Under the pieces are notes generated by a model, which was given only the letters and a program-made list of their open reading frames with translations, was not told where the DNA came from and did no database searches. A DNA stretch of 46,412 bases from Planctomycetales bacterium. GTDB taxonomy: Bacteria > Planctomycetota > Planctomycetia > Isosphaerales > Isosphaeraceae. The position numbers were made by a program, and so were the translations under genes. Position 1 is the stretch's first letter. Every line of letters starts with the position of its first letter. Location of the stretch: contig DAIDHB010000142.1 in NCBI GenBank assembly GCA_027452145.1, forward strand, positions 1 to 46,412, in the 5' to 3' direction. Shown here piece after piece: positions 7,381 to 16,800 of the stretch.

Positions 7381-7505
7381 CGGCTCGGCTCGACGATCGG
7401 TCGGTCGGTCCCGACCAGTCCGGACCTCGACCCGGCACCGGCGTGAGAGCCGCGGACCGTGGCCCGAAGGGCGCCGCCGGCCGGGCGGAGCGGGGCCGGC
7501 GGAAC
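7381..7505 (+). repeat. Dispersed intergenic repeat, family R1, copy C
   Basis: Third R1 copy: GATCGGTCGGTCGGTC, then GTCCGGACCTCGAC, then AGAGCCGCGGACCG and a GCCCGAAGGGCG block. Its start is about 3.07 kb after copy B, which is about 3.07 kb after copy A. Confidence 0.6.
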
Positions 7506-7559
7506 AAGTTGCACCCTCGTTCCCGTTCGGAGCGGGCTGGCGGAATTCGCTGCGTCCCC

Positions 7560-7601
7560 GCTCCGGTTCACACTCGCCCCGCTCCGGTTCACACTCGCCC
7601 C
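7560..7601 (+). repeat. 21-bp tandem duplication
   Basis: Two exact adjacent copies of a 21-bp unit beginning GCTCCGGTTCACACTCG at 7560 and 7581, followed by a partial third (TCTCACTCGCCC). The whole 6910-8023 gap holds only repeats; I see no convincing gene in it. Confidence 0.7.
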
Positions 7602-8023
7602 GGCGGCCGTTCTCACTCGCCCTCATTCCCCTTCCCGGCATCGTCCTCGTCTCCGTGCCGGCGATGGGGCCCGACCCATCTCGTAAGAACCGGCGCGTCG
7701 GCCCGGCGTGGTGCGATCGACGTCCGGAGATCGGTCGGACAGCCCCGCCATGCGAGGTCTCCGCCAGGATCGCATCCTCTCCATCGAGCAGGACCGATGA
7801 GGCAAGGATTGTGCCGATCACGCGTGTGTGGGCACCGATCGCGCCGCGGGGCGGCCGTCTGTCGGGTGCGGGCCGACAATCGCGACCATCGCGGCGAATC
7901 CCGCCGCCAGAGCCGCCCGGCGGCACGCCCTCTGCGGGCGAGGATTGACGGCGGGACTATGAATCAGATAGATGCTCGCAACGCAATCATTGAATGGCTT
8001 CATTTGATAACAGGAGCATGCAC

Positions 8024-8707
8024 GTGATCGAGATGGATTGCCCGCTCTGCGGGAGCCCCGTGCGGGCCCCGAGCGCCAGGACCTACACCCGCCTGAACTG
8101 CCGGAAATGCCACACGCCGATGCATATCGACAAGGCCGGCCGGGCTGTCGTCGGCGAGCCGCCCGACGTGCTCCAGGACGTGGAAGAGCTGAAGCAGAAG
8201 CTGCGGGAGATCCCGGGCCGGATACCGGTCCGGCGGATCGTCACCACGCTGGCCGCCGTCCTCGTCGTCGGGCTGCCCGCGTACTTTTTGCTCGGGGCCT
8301 CGCCGAGCCTTGCCCAGGCCGCGAAGGAGGCTGCCCGCGCCGTCGCCGAGAACGACGCGGGCTATATCCGGTCGATCGCCGCCTCGGGGACCTCGGACGA
8401 GGCCCGGGAATGGTTTGAAAAGGCCCATCGACAGCTCGTCCGCCAGCGTGAGAGCTGGTATGTGAAGGGCGAGGTGACCGAGGTGCACGTCGCGAGCCAG
8501 GCACCATCGGAGGGGAAGCGCGTGGTCGGGATCTCGATCCATCCCGGCCTCGGGAACGCGCGCGACGTCTCGCTCGCCGACCCGGCGGCGGCCACCGCCG
8601 CGGCGCCGGCCCCGTGCAACCTGGACACGGTCTGGACCCAGGACTGGCTGGGCCGGTGGCGGCTCGACGGCCGCGAGACGAAGGCGAGGAGCGGTTCGAC
8701 GCCCTGA
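8024..8707 (+). CDS. Zinc-ribbon, single-pass membrane protein of unknown function
   Basis: About 227 residues. The N-terminus carries two CxxC pairs (CPLCGSP and CRKC, about 5-30), a zinc ribbon of a type often found at the start of planctomycete membrane proteins. A basic segment (IPVRRIV) leads into a hydrophobic stretch (about 75-93, VVGLPAYFLLG), then a soluble domain in which SLAQAAKEAARAVAENDAGY resembles the start of a small NTF2-like or stress-sensor domain. No catalytic motif is seen. I prefer the GTG at 8024 because an AGGAG ends seven bases before it and the product then begins MIEMDCPLCG; an ATG at 8018 sits too close to that site and an upstream ATG at 7994 adds only a few unlikely residues. 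Confidence 0.7.
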   Translation: MIEMDCPLCGSPVRAPSARTYTRLNCRKCHTPMHIDKAGRAVVGEPPDVLQDVEELKQKLREIPGRIPVRRIVTTLAAVLVVGLPAYFLLGASPSLAQAAKEAARAVAENDAGYIRSIAASGTSDEAREWFEKAHRQLVRQRESWYVKGEVTEVHVASQAPSEGKRVVGISIHPGLGNARDVSLADPAAATAAAPAPCNLDTVWTQDWLGRWRLDGRETKARSGSTP

Positions 8708-9149
8708 GAATCGGGGTGAGGATCGCCCATCGATCGAGACGATCGCGGCAGGGTCTGCTCCGGCCGGCCTCGACTTCGGGGATCGGGATGCCTTCTGTCC
8801 GCAGTTGACCCGGCGCGGCCGGGCCGCACGCCATCAAAGATGATCCGCGGGCGACTCCTCGTCCGACCGGCGTCATCGGGAGACGGGCCGGCCGGCTCGG
8901 TCCGGGGGTTTCGTGCCCGAATCGCCGGTCCATGCACGTTGCACGATCTTCGTGCAGAATGCCCGTCGAATCGACATCCGGGATCGGGCCCGGCGGGCGG
9001 TTGACGGAATCCTGGGAGACGCAAGCCATTTCAGGGAAAGGACCTGTGGCGAAAGGCCTTCCGCGGGAGGGCCTTGGGCGCGGCCGTTGCTTTAGGGGAG
9101 AGCCGGAGTCAGATGTCGGCGTCCGCCTAGACAGACGGAGGGGCTCACG
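8708..9149. other. Intergenic stretch without recognisable gene
   Basis: 442 bases between two plus-strand genes. I see no conserved frame, RNA gene or strong inverted repeat. A GGAGG at about 9137 serves as ribosome binding site for the next gene. Confidence 0.5.
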
Positions 9150-9737
9150 GTGAATCCTGAATCAATGAGAGATCTGGAGCGGCGGCTGGAGGCTCTGGAG
9201 CAGATCAACCGGGAGACCGAGCGGAGCTATCGGCGCTGGCGGCGGGCGGGGATCGGGCTGATGGGGTGCGTGGCGATCGTCGGCCTGGCCGGGGCGGCTG
9301 CCCAGAAGCTGGCGACGGTCGAGGCGCGCGAGTTCGTGCTTCGCGATGACAACGGGACCATGCGGGCCTCGCTGTCGATCCGGCCGGACGGCACGCCGAG
9401 CTTCGGGCTGTTCGACACGAGCGGCCGGGCGCGGCTCTCGTTCGACATGGATGCCGAGGGGCAGGCGGGGATGAACCTCCACGACGGCGAGGGGACCCTC
9501 CGCGCGGCGGTGGCCCTCCGGCCCGATGGGACGCCCGGGATCGGCCTGTTCGGCGACCAGGGGCAGGTCCGGGCGTCGCTGGACGTCGGCCGCGACGGCA
9601 GCTCGGGCGTCAACGTGTACGACGAGGCCGGCACCCTGCGCGCCGCGATGGCCCTGCGGCCCGATGCCACGCCGGCCGTTGGCCTGTTCGATGACAAGGG
9701 CCAGGTGAAGCACTCGATCGAGATGCCTTCGAAGTAA
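9150..9737 (+). CDS. Membrane-anchored protein with repeated G-x-x-R-A beta motifs
   Basis: 195 residues, GTG start with a GGAGG ribosome binding site. A short helical cytoplasmic part (1-32, LERRLEALEQINRETERSY) is followed by a membrane segment (about 34-52, GIGLMGCVAIVGLAGAAA). The rest is a series of about six short beta units alternating x-LRAA-x-ALRPDGTP and x-GLFDDxGQVRxS, e.g. FVLRDDNGTMRASLSIRPDG, then NLHDGEGTLRAAVALRPDG and NVYDEAGTLRAAMALRPDA. The regular repeats suggest an extracytoplasmic beta-solenoid-like or stacked-sheet domain. No enzyme motif is visible. It is convergent with the next gene, and a cluster of palindromes begins nine bases after its stop. Confidence 0.75.
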   Translation: MNPESMRDLERRLEALEQINRETERSYRRWRRAGIGLMGCVAIVGLAGAAAQKLATVEAREFVLRDDNGTMRASLSIRPDGTPSFGLFDTSGRARLSFDMDAEGQAGMNLHDGEGTLRAAVALRPDGTPGIGLFGDQGQVRASLDVGRDGSSGVNVYDEAGTLRAAMALRPDATPAVGLFDDKGQVKHSIEMPSK

Positions 9738-9745
9738 TATCCCGG

Positions 9746-9905
9746 CGAACCGGCGACGTGAGTCGCCGGGTGCTTTCTCTTCAGGCATGATCCGGCGAGG
9801 CATGACCCGGCGACTGACGTCGCCGGGTCGCCCAGATCCTGACCCGGACTGACGTCGCCGGTTCGCCCAGATCCTGACCAGGACTGACGTCGCCGGTTCG
9901 CCCAG
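9746..9905. repeat. R3 palindrome followed by three 35-bp tandem units
   Basis: A perfect CCGGCGAC-GTGA-GTCGCCGG hairpin (9750-9769) is followed by 35-bp units, each with GACTGACGTCGCCGG and ending TTCGCCCAGATCCTG or close to it (motif GACTGACG at 9812, 9847 and 9882). It fills the gap between two convergent genes and could terminate transcription from both sides. Confidence 0.75.
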
Positions 9906-9929
9906 ACCCCTTGATCGCCGGGTCTCGAC

Positions 9930-10550
9930 TCAGGGCGCGCCGGGGAGCCAGGGCTTGGCCAGCGGGACCGGGCGTCCCGTACCGTACTCGTAGTAATTCC
10001 GGGCCAGGCCGTCGGCATAGGGGCTCGAGCCGCGGACGTGGGCTTGCCGCATGTTCAGACCGGGCGGCGGACCCGTCGCGCCGGCCTGTTGCCGCCCGAC
10101 CGAGGCGGTGTAGGTGATCCAGGCCGATGACGGGGCATAGGTCGCCCAGCCTCGCCGCGAGGCATAGACGTTGGCCGGCTGGACCTGCGGCCGAGCCTCC
10201 CGCGGGCGGACCATCCCGGGCCGGTAATTCTGCCAGGCCGACGACGGGGCGTAGGCCGCCCATCCCTGCTGAGAGTTGGTCGCCGGCGCGCCGGGCTCCT
10301 GGGTCGATCTCGCGTGGAGGCGGGCTGTCCGCGCGGTTCCCGGACGGTAGCCGGACCACCCGCCCGCCGGCGCCGACATCGCGGCCCCGGGCGTGGGTAC
10401 GGGCGTGGGCGCCGTCGCGGCCGGGGTGTTCGGACTGGCCGGGACCGGCACCGAAGGTTGTTGCTGGGCCGACGCCCTGGCGGCGTCGAGCCCGAGGATT
10501 GCCGCGGCGAGGAGCAGCGGCGATGCCATGCGATGGACGACCGGACGCAT
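9930..10550 (-). CDS. Small secreted protein with WxxY.PG-type repeats
   Basis: 206 residues. An N-terminal signal peptide (MASPLLLAAAILGLDAARASA, starting at residue 8) has a plausible cleavage after ASA. A Pro/Ala/Thr-rich linker (about 30-60) follows, then repeats of the type GWSGYRPG, GWAAYAPSSAWQNYRPG and GWATYAPSSAWITY, and an end with YYEYGTGRPVPLAKPWLPG. Repeats of this aromatic kind occur in planctomycete exported proteins of unknown function. Either the first Met (10550) or the Met at 10529 may be used; the latter begins the signal peptide more conventionally. Confidence 0.65.
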   Translation of the reverse strand: MRPVVHRMASPLLLAAAILGLDAARASAQQQPSVPVPASPNTPAATAPTPVPTPGAAMSAPAGGWSGYRPGTARTARLHARSTQEPGAPATNSQQGWAAYAPSSAWQNYRPGMVRPREARPQVQPANVYASRRGWATYAPSSAWITYTASVGRQQAGATGPPPGLNMRQAHVRGSSPYADGLARNYYEYGTGRPVPLAKPWLPGAP

Positions 10551-10810
10551 GATGGACCCTCCTGACTCCGCGGCCTGTCCCTGCGATGTCGCGGAAAGGT
10601 GAGAGACGGGCGTCTGCGATCGATCGGGTCGTCGGGCTCGATCGGTCGAGCTGAAGCTCTTCGCGATTCGTGCGGGCGGCGGATTCCCCGATCGGCACGA
10701 CTCGATCGAGGGGGCGTCGCCCGGTCCTACCCTGTCCCACAGATTCTACGCCGATGCCGGATGTCCGCCCAGCCTGGGCGCTGAATTCGCGCAAAATTGC
10801 TCGACAGGCA

Positions 10811-13800
10811 TTATCGGCAATTCGAGGCCCCGTTCATCATCGGTCGACGGCCGGAGATCGGCCGCGGGGCGGCGATCGACGTGGGATTGTCGTCGGCCAG
10901 CAGCGCATCGATCGCAGCCGCCGAGACCCTCGTCGCGGTGCCAATCCGGGCCACGGGCACGGCCGCCGACATGCGAGCACTGCCGGCTCCGAACGAGGCT
11001 GGGAAGGTGGCGTCATGGCCCCCGTCGACGGGTTGGCCCTGTCCGTCGAGGATCGATGAGGCGCGGATGTCCAGTTGGAGCGGCTTCCCGGGGACCTTGC
11101 CCCGGACGGTCAGTGTGACCGTGTCGGCGCCCGGGTTGTATGATGCCGAGGCGAGCCGAACGGCCCTGTCGTCGCGGGTGCCGAACCGCCTGTCCTTGCC
11201 GGCCATGACCAGGCGATAGGCGCCGAGGTCCGAGGCCGAACCGGCGTCGAGCGGCCCGCTGAAGCGGACGACCAGGACCTGGACCTTCTTCTTTCTGGAG
11301 ACCTTCATCGTCCGCCACTGGAGACCGAGGACGGTCACCGGCGGCGTCGGCGAGGGGGTGGGATTGGGCGTCGGCGAGGACTTCGGGACGATGGTCGTCA
11401 CGGTCTGGGGCGCCGGGGGAGTTGCCTGGACGTTTCCGACGTTGTCGGTGGCCACGCTGTAGAAGGCGTAGGTGTGCCCGGCCTGACCGCTGAAGGCGGC
11501 CGACGTGGCCGTGGTCTGCGTCAGGAAGGAGTTGAATGGGCCGCCGTCGGTCGAGACGTAGACGTCATAGCTGCCGATGCCGGAGCCGCCCGTGTCGTCC
11601 GATCCGGACCAGCTCACGGTGAAGGTCGTTGCGGTGGTCGTGCCGGGCAGCGGGGAGACGCTGCTGGTCGGCGCCGCGGCATCGATGGTGTTGAGGGCCT
11701 GCCTGGTGGGATCGACGCCCCTGGTGGGATCGGTGTCGTCGACCTGGTCGGTCGCGACGGCGGGGTTGCCGTCGAACGTGATCTGCGCGACGTTGCGGAT
11801 CGAAGTGCCCGTCGGCAGGCCCGGCCGGGGGTCGATGAGGAAACTGAGGTACCCCATGCCTCGCCCGGTGCCGTCCTCGGGAGGCAGGAAGCCGGTGAGG
11901 GCGTCGGGCGGCAACTGGGTGTTCGGGTCGATCGACTGGAACACCGCGGTCATCACGCCGGTGGCCGAGTCGAGGCTGATGGTGATCTCGACGTTGAAGG
12001 ACTTGCCGTTCTCGGTCATCGGCACGGTCGTCTGGTAGAACGGGCTATGCGGAGGGATGACGAGGTTGGTATCGCCGAAGCCCACGCCGGTCAGTTGGAG
12101 CGTGTTCCAGTCGAGATGGGGGTCGAGCGGGTCGGTGATCACGACCCGCTGCGCGGGCGCCGTGGCGGTCGACGCGTTCTCGAAGTCGATGCGATAGGGG
12201 AAGACCGTACCCGGGGCGACGAAGTGCGACGATCCATACCCGGCGGGGCCGGTGAGCGAGTTGGGGTCGCCGGAGTTGATGGAGTATGTTCCGGAATTCT
12301 GGCCCCCGGGCGGATTGAAGCCCGAGAAGAATCCACCCAACGAATCCTGGAAATTGCCTGGATTGGGGGCGAAATCGGTGAGCCGCTTGTTGTGGCCGTC
12401 CATGAGATCTTTCGCCTCGGACAAATTGTCGGCGAGATCAGTGGCCTGCTTGTTCCCGCCGGTGGCAACAGACGTCGCGAAACCCGCGGCGCTATTCGGA
12501 AGGCCGGGGCCGGGATCCTTGGGAGAGAAGGACTCCATCACGTCCACCATCCCCTTGACGATCTTGTAGTTCGCCGCAGCGGTTCCCGCGACCACCACGA
12601 CAACAGCCGCGGGAGTCGCCGCGCCCCCGGTGCCGATTTCCCCGGCCGCAATGGCGCCGTAGAAGGCCACGCCTTCGCCGATGTTCCAGGCCCCGTCGAC
12701 GAACTGGCCGACCTGATCCCTGAGCCCGGTGGGATCGTTCAGGTCCTGAGCGTCGTTGTTTGCATATCGGTAAGTGTTCTGAAGGTCGCCACCGACGCCG
12801 AGCGGGTCGGGGGAGAGGAACCGCCCGAGGGCCGGGTCGTAATACCGGGCCGACGAATAGTAGGAGCCGAAGCCGTCGCTCGAGGTCCCGAACTGGCCGG
12901 CGAACTGGAAGGGGTTCGAGATGGTCGCGGTGTTCAGCAGGGACCCGCCGAACGGGTCATAGGCGTAGCGGGCTAGCACTTCGCCGGCCGCGCCGGTCAG
13001 GTCGCTCGTGCTTCCGACCGCGTTGAAGTCGTAATAGGAAGCGCCGGAGCCGTCGACGCGGCTCGTCAGGCCCAGGCCGTAGGTGTAATGCACCGCGTTT
13101 CCGGAGGCCCCGTACTCGGCGACGCGCAGGCCGATGCCGGACGGATCGATGAGATCGCTCGTTGTCTGCCCGTCGTGCGTGGTCGCGGTGAGATTGCCCA
13201 GGGCGTCGTACCGGAACGCCCATGTCTGGCCGTCGGGCGTCGTCACGGCCGACAGGCGGTCCAGCGCGTCGTAGGTGTAAGACGTGGTGCCCGAGGCATC
13301 CGTCGTGGCGACGAGATTGCCGTCGGCATCGTAGGCGTAGGTCGTGCCTCCGATGCGGGTATACCGGTCCCTCGAGTCGGTGGCATACGTCGTCGTCACG
13401 CCGCCCGCGACGGTGCTCGTGCGGTTCCCGGCCGCATCGTAGCTGTACGCCAGGTCCTGGTTGGGGATCGCGGGATTCGTCGAGGCGAAGACGGCATGCG
13501 TCAGTTGCCCGTCGGCGTCGAGGGTATAGGTCCACGTCCCGTCGGCGGTCGTCTCGCTCGTCCGCAGACCCTGGGAACTATAAGTATAATCGAATCTCGT
13601 TGTAACTGACCCGTCGGGTGCGTGATTCACCAGGCTCAGCAGGTCCCCGGCGGGGTCATACGCGTAGGTTGTGAATGTCCCATTGCCGTTGTCCTTGCGG
13701 GCGAGGCGGCCCGTCGGATCGTAGGTATAGGTAACAATGGCGGCCCCGGCGCCGTCGGTGAGCGCCACCAGGCGGCCGGCGGAGTCGTAGGAGTAATCGA

Positions 13801-16800
13801 CCGTGAAGCCGTCCTGGTCGACCATCCGGATGCGACGGCCGCCGGCGTCATAGGTGTACTGGAGATAGCGGCCGCCGGGATAGCTGACGCGGGTCAGACG
13901 GTCGCCGGTATCGTAGGTGAACGTAGTGGTCCCATCCGGCCCCTGGGCCGACATCATGTTGCCGCGGGTGTCGTAGGCGTAGCGGGTGACCGAACCGTCG
14001 GAGGTGGTCTCCGAGAGGATGCGGCCGGACGCGTCGCGGGTGTAGGCGATGGTCGCGCCGTTCGCGTTCGTGACGCCGGTCAGCTCCCCGGTGGGGTCGT
14101 AGGCGAGGCTCTTGATTGAGCCGTCGGCCTGGGCGATCGACGTGAGATCGCCGGCACCGTTGTAGGTGTATCCGGTCGTGTTTCCGTTGGCGTCGGTGAC
14201 CGAGGCGAGGTAATCGGGCTGGCTCGTGTACGAGAAGCTCGTCGTGTGACCGAGCGGGTCGGTCGTGCGGATCAGGTTTCCGCTGGAGTCGTAGCGGTTC
14301 TGCGTGACCTGGCCGGTCGGGCCGATGATCTGGGTCAGGTTGAAGCCGTCGTCGTAGGTGTACTGGACCGCCCGGCCCAGCGGATCGGTCGTCCTGGCGA
14401 GCTGGCCACGGTCGTTGAAGTCGATCGTCAATGCGCCGCCGGCGGCATCCGTCGCGATGACGGATCCAGCCGGTCCGTACGAGAACGTGGTCTTCTCGGC
14501 GCCGCCGTCGGCCGACGTGCTGGCGAACCTTCCGGCGGCGTCGTAGGTGTAGTACGTGTGCGTGCCGTCGGGATTGGCGATCGAGAGCAGGGCGTTGGCG
14601 GTCGCGGGATTGGTGCCGGTGTCGTAGGTGTAGAAGGTCTGCCGGCCGTCGAAGGCCGTCACCGAGACCAGGTGGGTGGCCGATGCGTCGTAGAAATACG
14701 CGGTCTCGCGGCCGGCGGAGTCGGTGACCGTCGCGATCCGGCCGGCGGCGTTGTAGGCGATGGTCAGCGACTGGCCGCTCGAGGCCGTCAGGCTCGTGAG
14801 CCGGCCCTGGGTGTAGCCGGCGGTGATCCGGTTGCCGTTCGGGTCCTGCACGTAGTCCATCGTGCCGTCGGCGTTGTAGGCCGTGACCGTCCCGTCCGGC
14901 TCGGTGAGCGTGAACGCGCCGCCCCCGGCCGGCGTCAGCACGCCGTGGTCGCCGGCCTGGTCGAAGTAATGATTGGGGTCGCGGACGTCGGGCTGGAAGG
15001 TCCGCCCGGCGCCGCCCGGTTCGGTGACCACGACCGTGCCATCCGCCTGGACCGCCAGCGAACTCTGCCACGAGTCGGACCACCCCAGCCCGAGCGGGCC
15101 CATCGCGTTCCGCCCGGTGATCGACGGCGTGAAGAACCGGCCGAAGCTGAGCGAGAGACGGCCGGGCGTGGGCATCGAGGCGTCGACCGACGCGCCGAGC
15201 TGGGTGATCGTGCTCAGGCCGTCGGCCTGGAGGAGCTCGAAGGAATAGAGGCGACTGACGTCGGTGACATCCTCGCCGAGCGTGCCCAGATACCGGGCCT
15301 CGTCATCGAGGCGCTGCACGTAATCGCCCCACGTCGAGCCCGTCTGCGCCTGGAGGCTGGCGAAGACGCCCTGCCACGCGGTCGTGGCGATGCCCGGAGG
15401 CTGCGAGGCGGATTGCAGCGCGTTCCAGTCGATGGGCGTCGTGTCGTCGGTCTTCACGACACCCAGGTGGAAGTTGATGGTCGGGACGCCGTTGTTCCAA
15501 TCGCTCTGGATCCAGCCGGCATAGTACACGGGGATCTCGATCGACTCGCCCGGCTGGAGGATGCCCGGCGTGGCCCCGCTCGCGAGGAACTGGACCGAGG
15601 TGCTGTAACCGACCGGTAGGGTCGGCGCCCATGCCCCGGAAACCGCCAGGCTGGAATCGAGGGTCAACTCGGCGCCCGATACCGGGGGCCCGCCGTTCGG
15701 ATCGGGCCGCGTCGCGGTCAGCATCAGCAGCGGCGCCGGCATGGCGACGTCGCCGGTATTGCTGTACTGGACGTAGAGCGTGGCCGGGACATGATTGGCC
15801 AGGAACTTCGGGAGGATGATGTTCGTCTGGAGGACCGCCTTGCCGCCCTGGGTCATCGTGAACGCATCGGTCAGCATGGCGGAGGTGCCGTCGGCCGCCG
15901 TTACCCTGATGCTGTAGAGCCCGGGCGGGACCGAGCCGGCCTTGACCGTCGCAGTGATCTGGGTCAGCGTGTCGACCGAGGTATCGGTGATGGGATACGC
16001 CGTGCCGTCCCCGGCGATGAGACTCACGGACGTCCCGGAGAGGAATCCGGCGCCCGACAGGGTCAGGACCGCGTCGGCGCCGTTGCCGTGATGGTCCGGC
16101 GTGGCGCCGAACAGCTCGATCTGGGCGGTCGTCGCCGTGAGGGTGTAGGTCCCGGGCGTCGGCACGGAATCGGTGTAGACCAGGATGTACCAGGTACCGG
16201 GGGTCGCCGAGGGCACGACGATCCGCTGGTCCGCCGCGGTCGGATCCGTCGAGCGATCATCATAGTCGGAGCGGGTCGGCGCCGATCCATACTTGAGATC
16301 GACCTCGGTGACGCCGCCTGGCGAGGCGTCGTGAAACGAGACGACGAGCGGCTCGATGGTTGCGACATTCACGGTGAAGAGCTGGGTCTGGGCGCTGCCC
16401 GCCAGCGTGCCCTGATAGGCCGTCCCCGGCGTGAGGGCGGTCTGCGCCGTCTGGTCGATGCGGAAGGCGTAGGCTCCCGATGCGCCGTGGGCCGTCAGGG
16501 TGTACGTCCCCGAAACCGGCAGCACCAGGAGGTCCGAGCTCGCCGAGGCGCCGGTGAACAGCGCCGAGCCGTCGGGGCCGGCCAGGTCGAACCGGAGAAG
16601 TGGGTCGGCGGCGATCAGGTCGAACCGGATCCGATCCCCGGCCGCCGCCGAGAAGGTCCAGCGGTCCAGGGCGTAGGCGGAAGCGGTCTGGCCGTGGACC
16701 GTCTCGTTGGTGGCGACGGCCGTCGAATGGACGGGGGCGTCATAGATCCCGAGGACGTAGTGCCCGGTGCTCGACGGCTGGCCCGGCGCGGCCTGGACCC

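Noticed and set aside
6910..8023. Several medium-length open frames in the repeat-rich gap
   Set aside because: They translate repeats (for example KGTGTFPLP-type and RESRGPWPEG-type strings) and change frame between repeat copies.
9801..9905. CRISPR-like array of 35-bp units
   Set aside because: Adjacent identical units without spacers, derived from the dispersed R3 palindrome.
10811..12700. C-terminal RHS toxin with a downstream immunity gene
   Set aside because: The region after the RHS core reads as surface-protein and fibronectin-like domains, and no small gene follows on the same strand.
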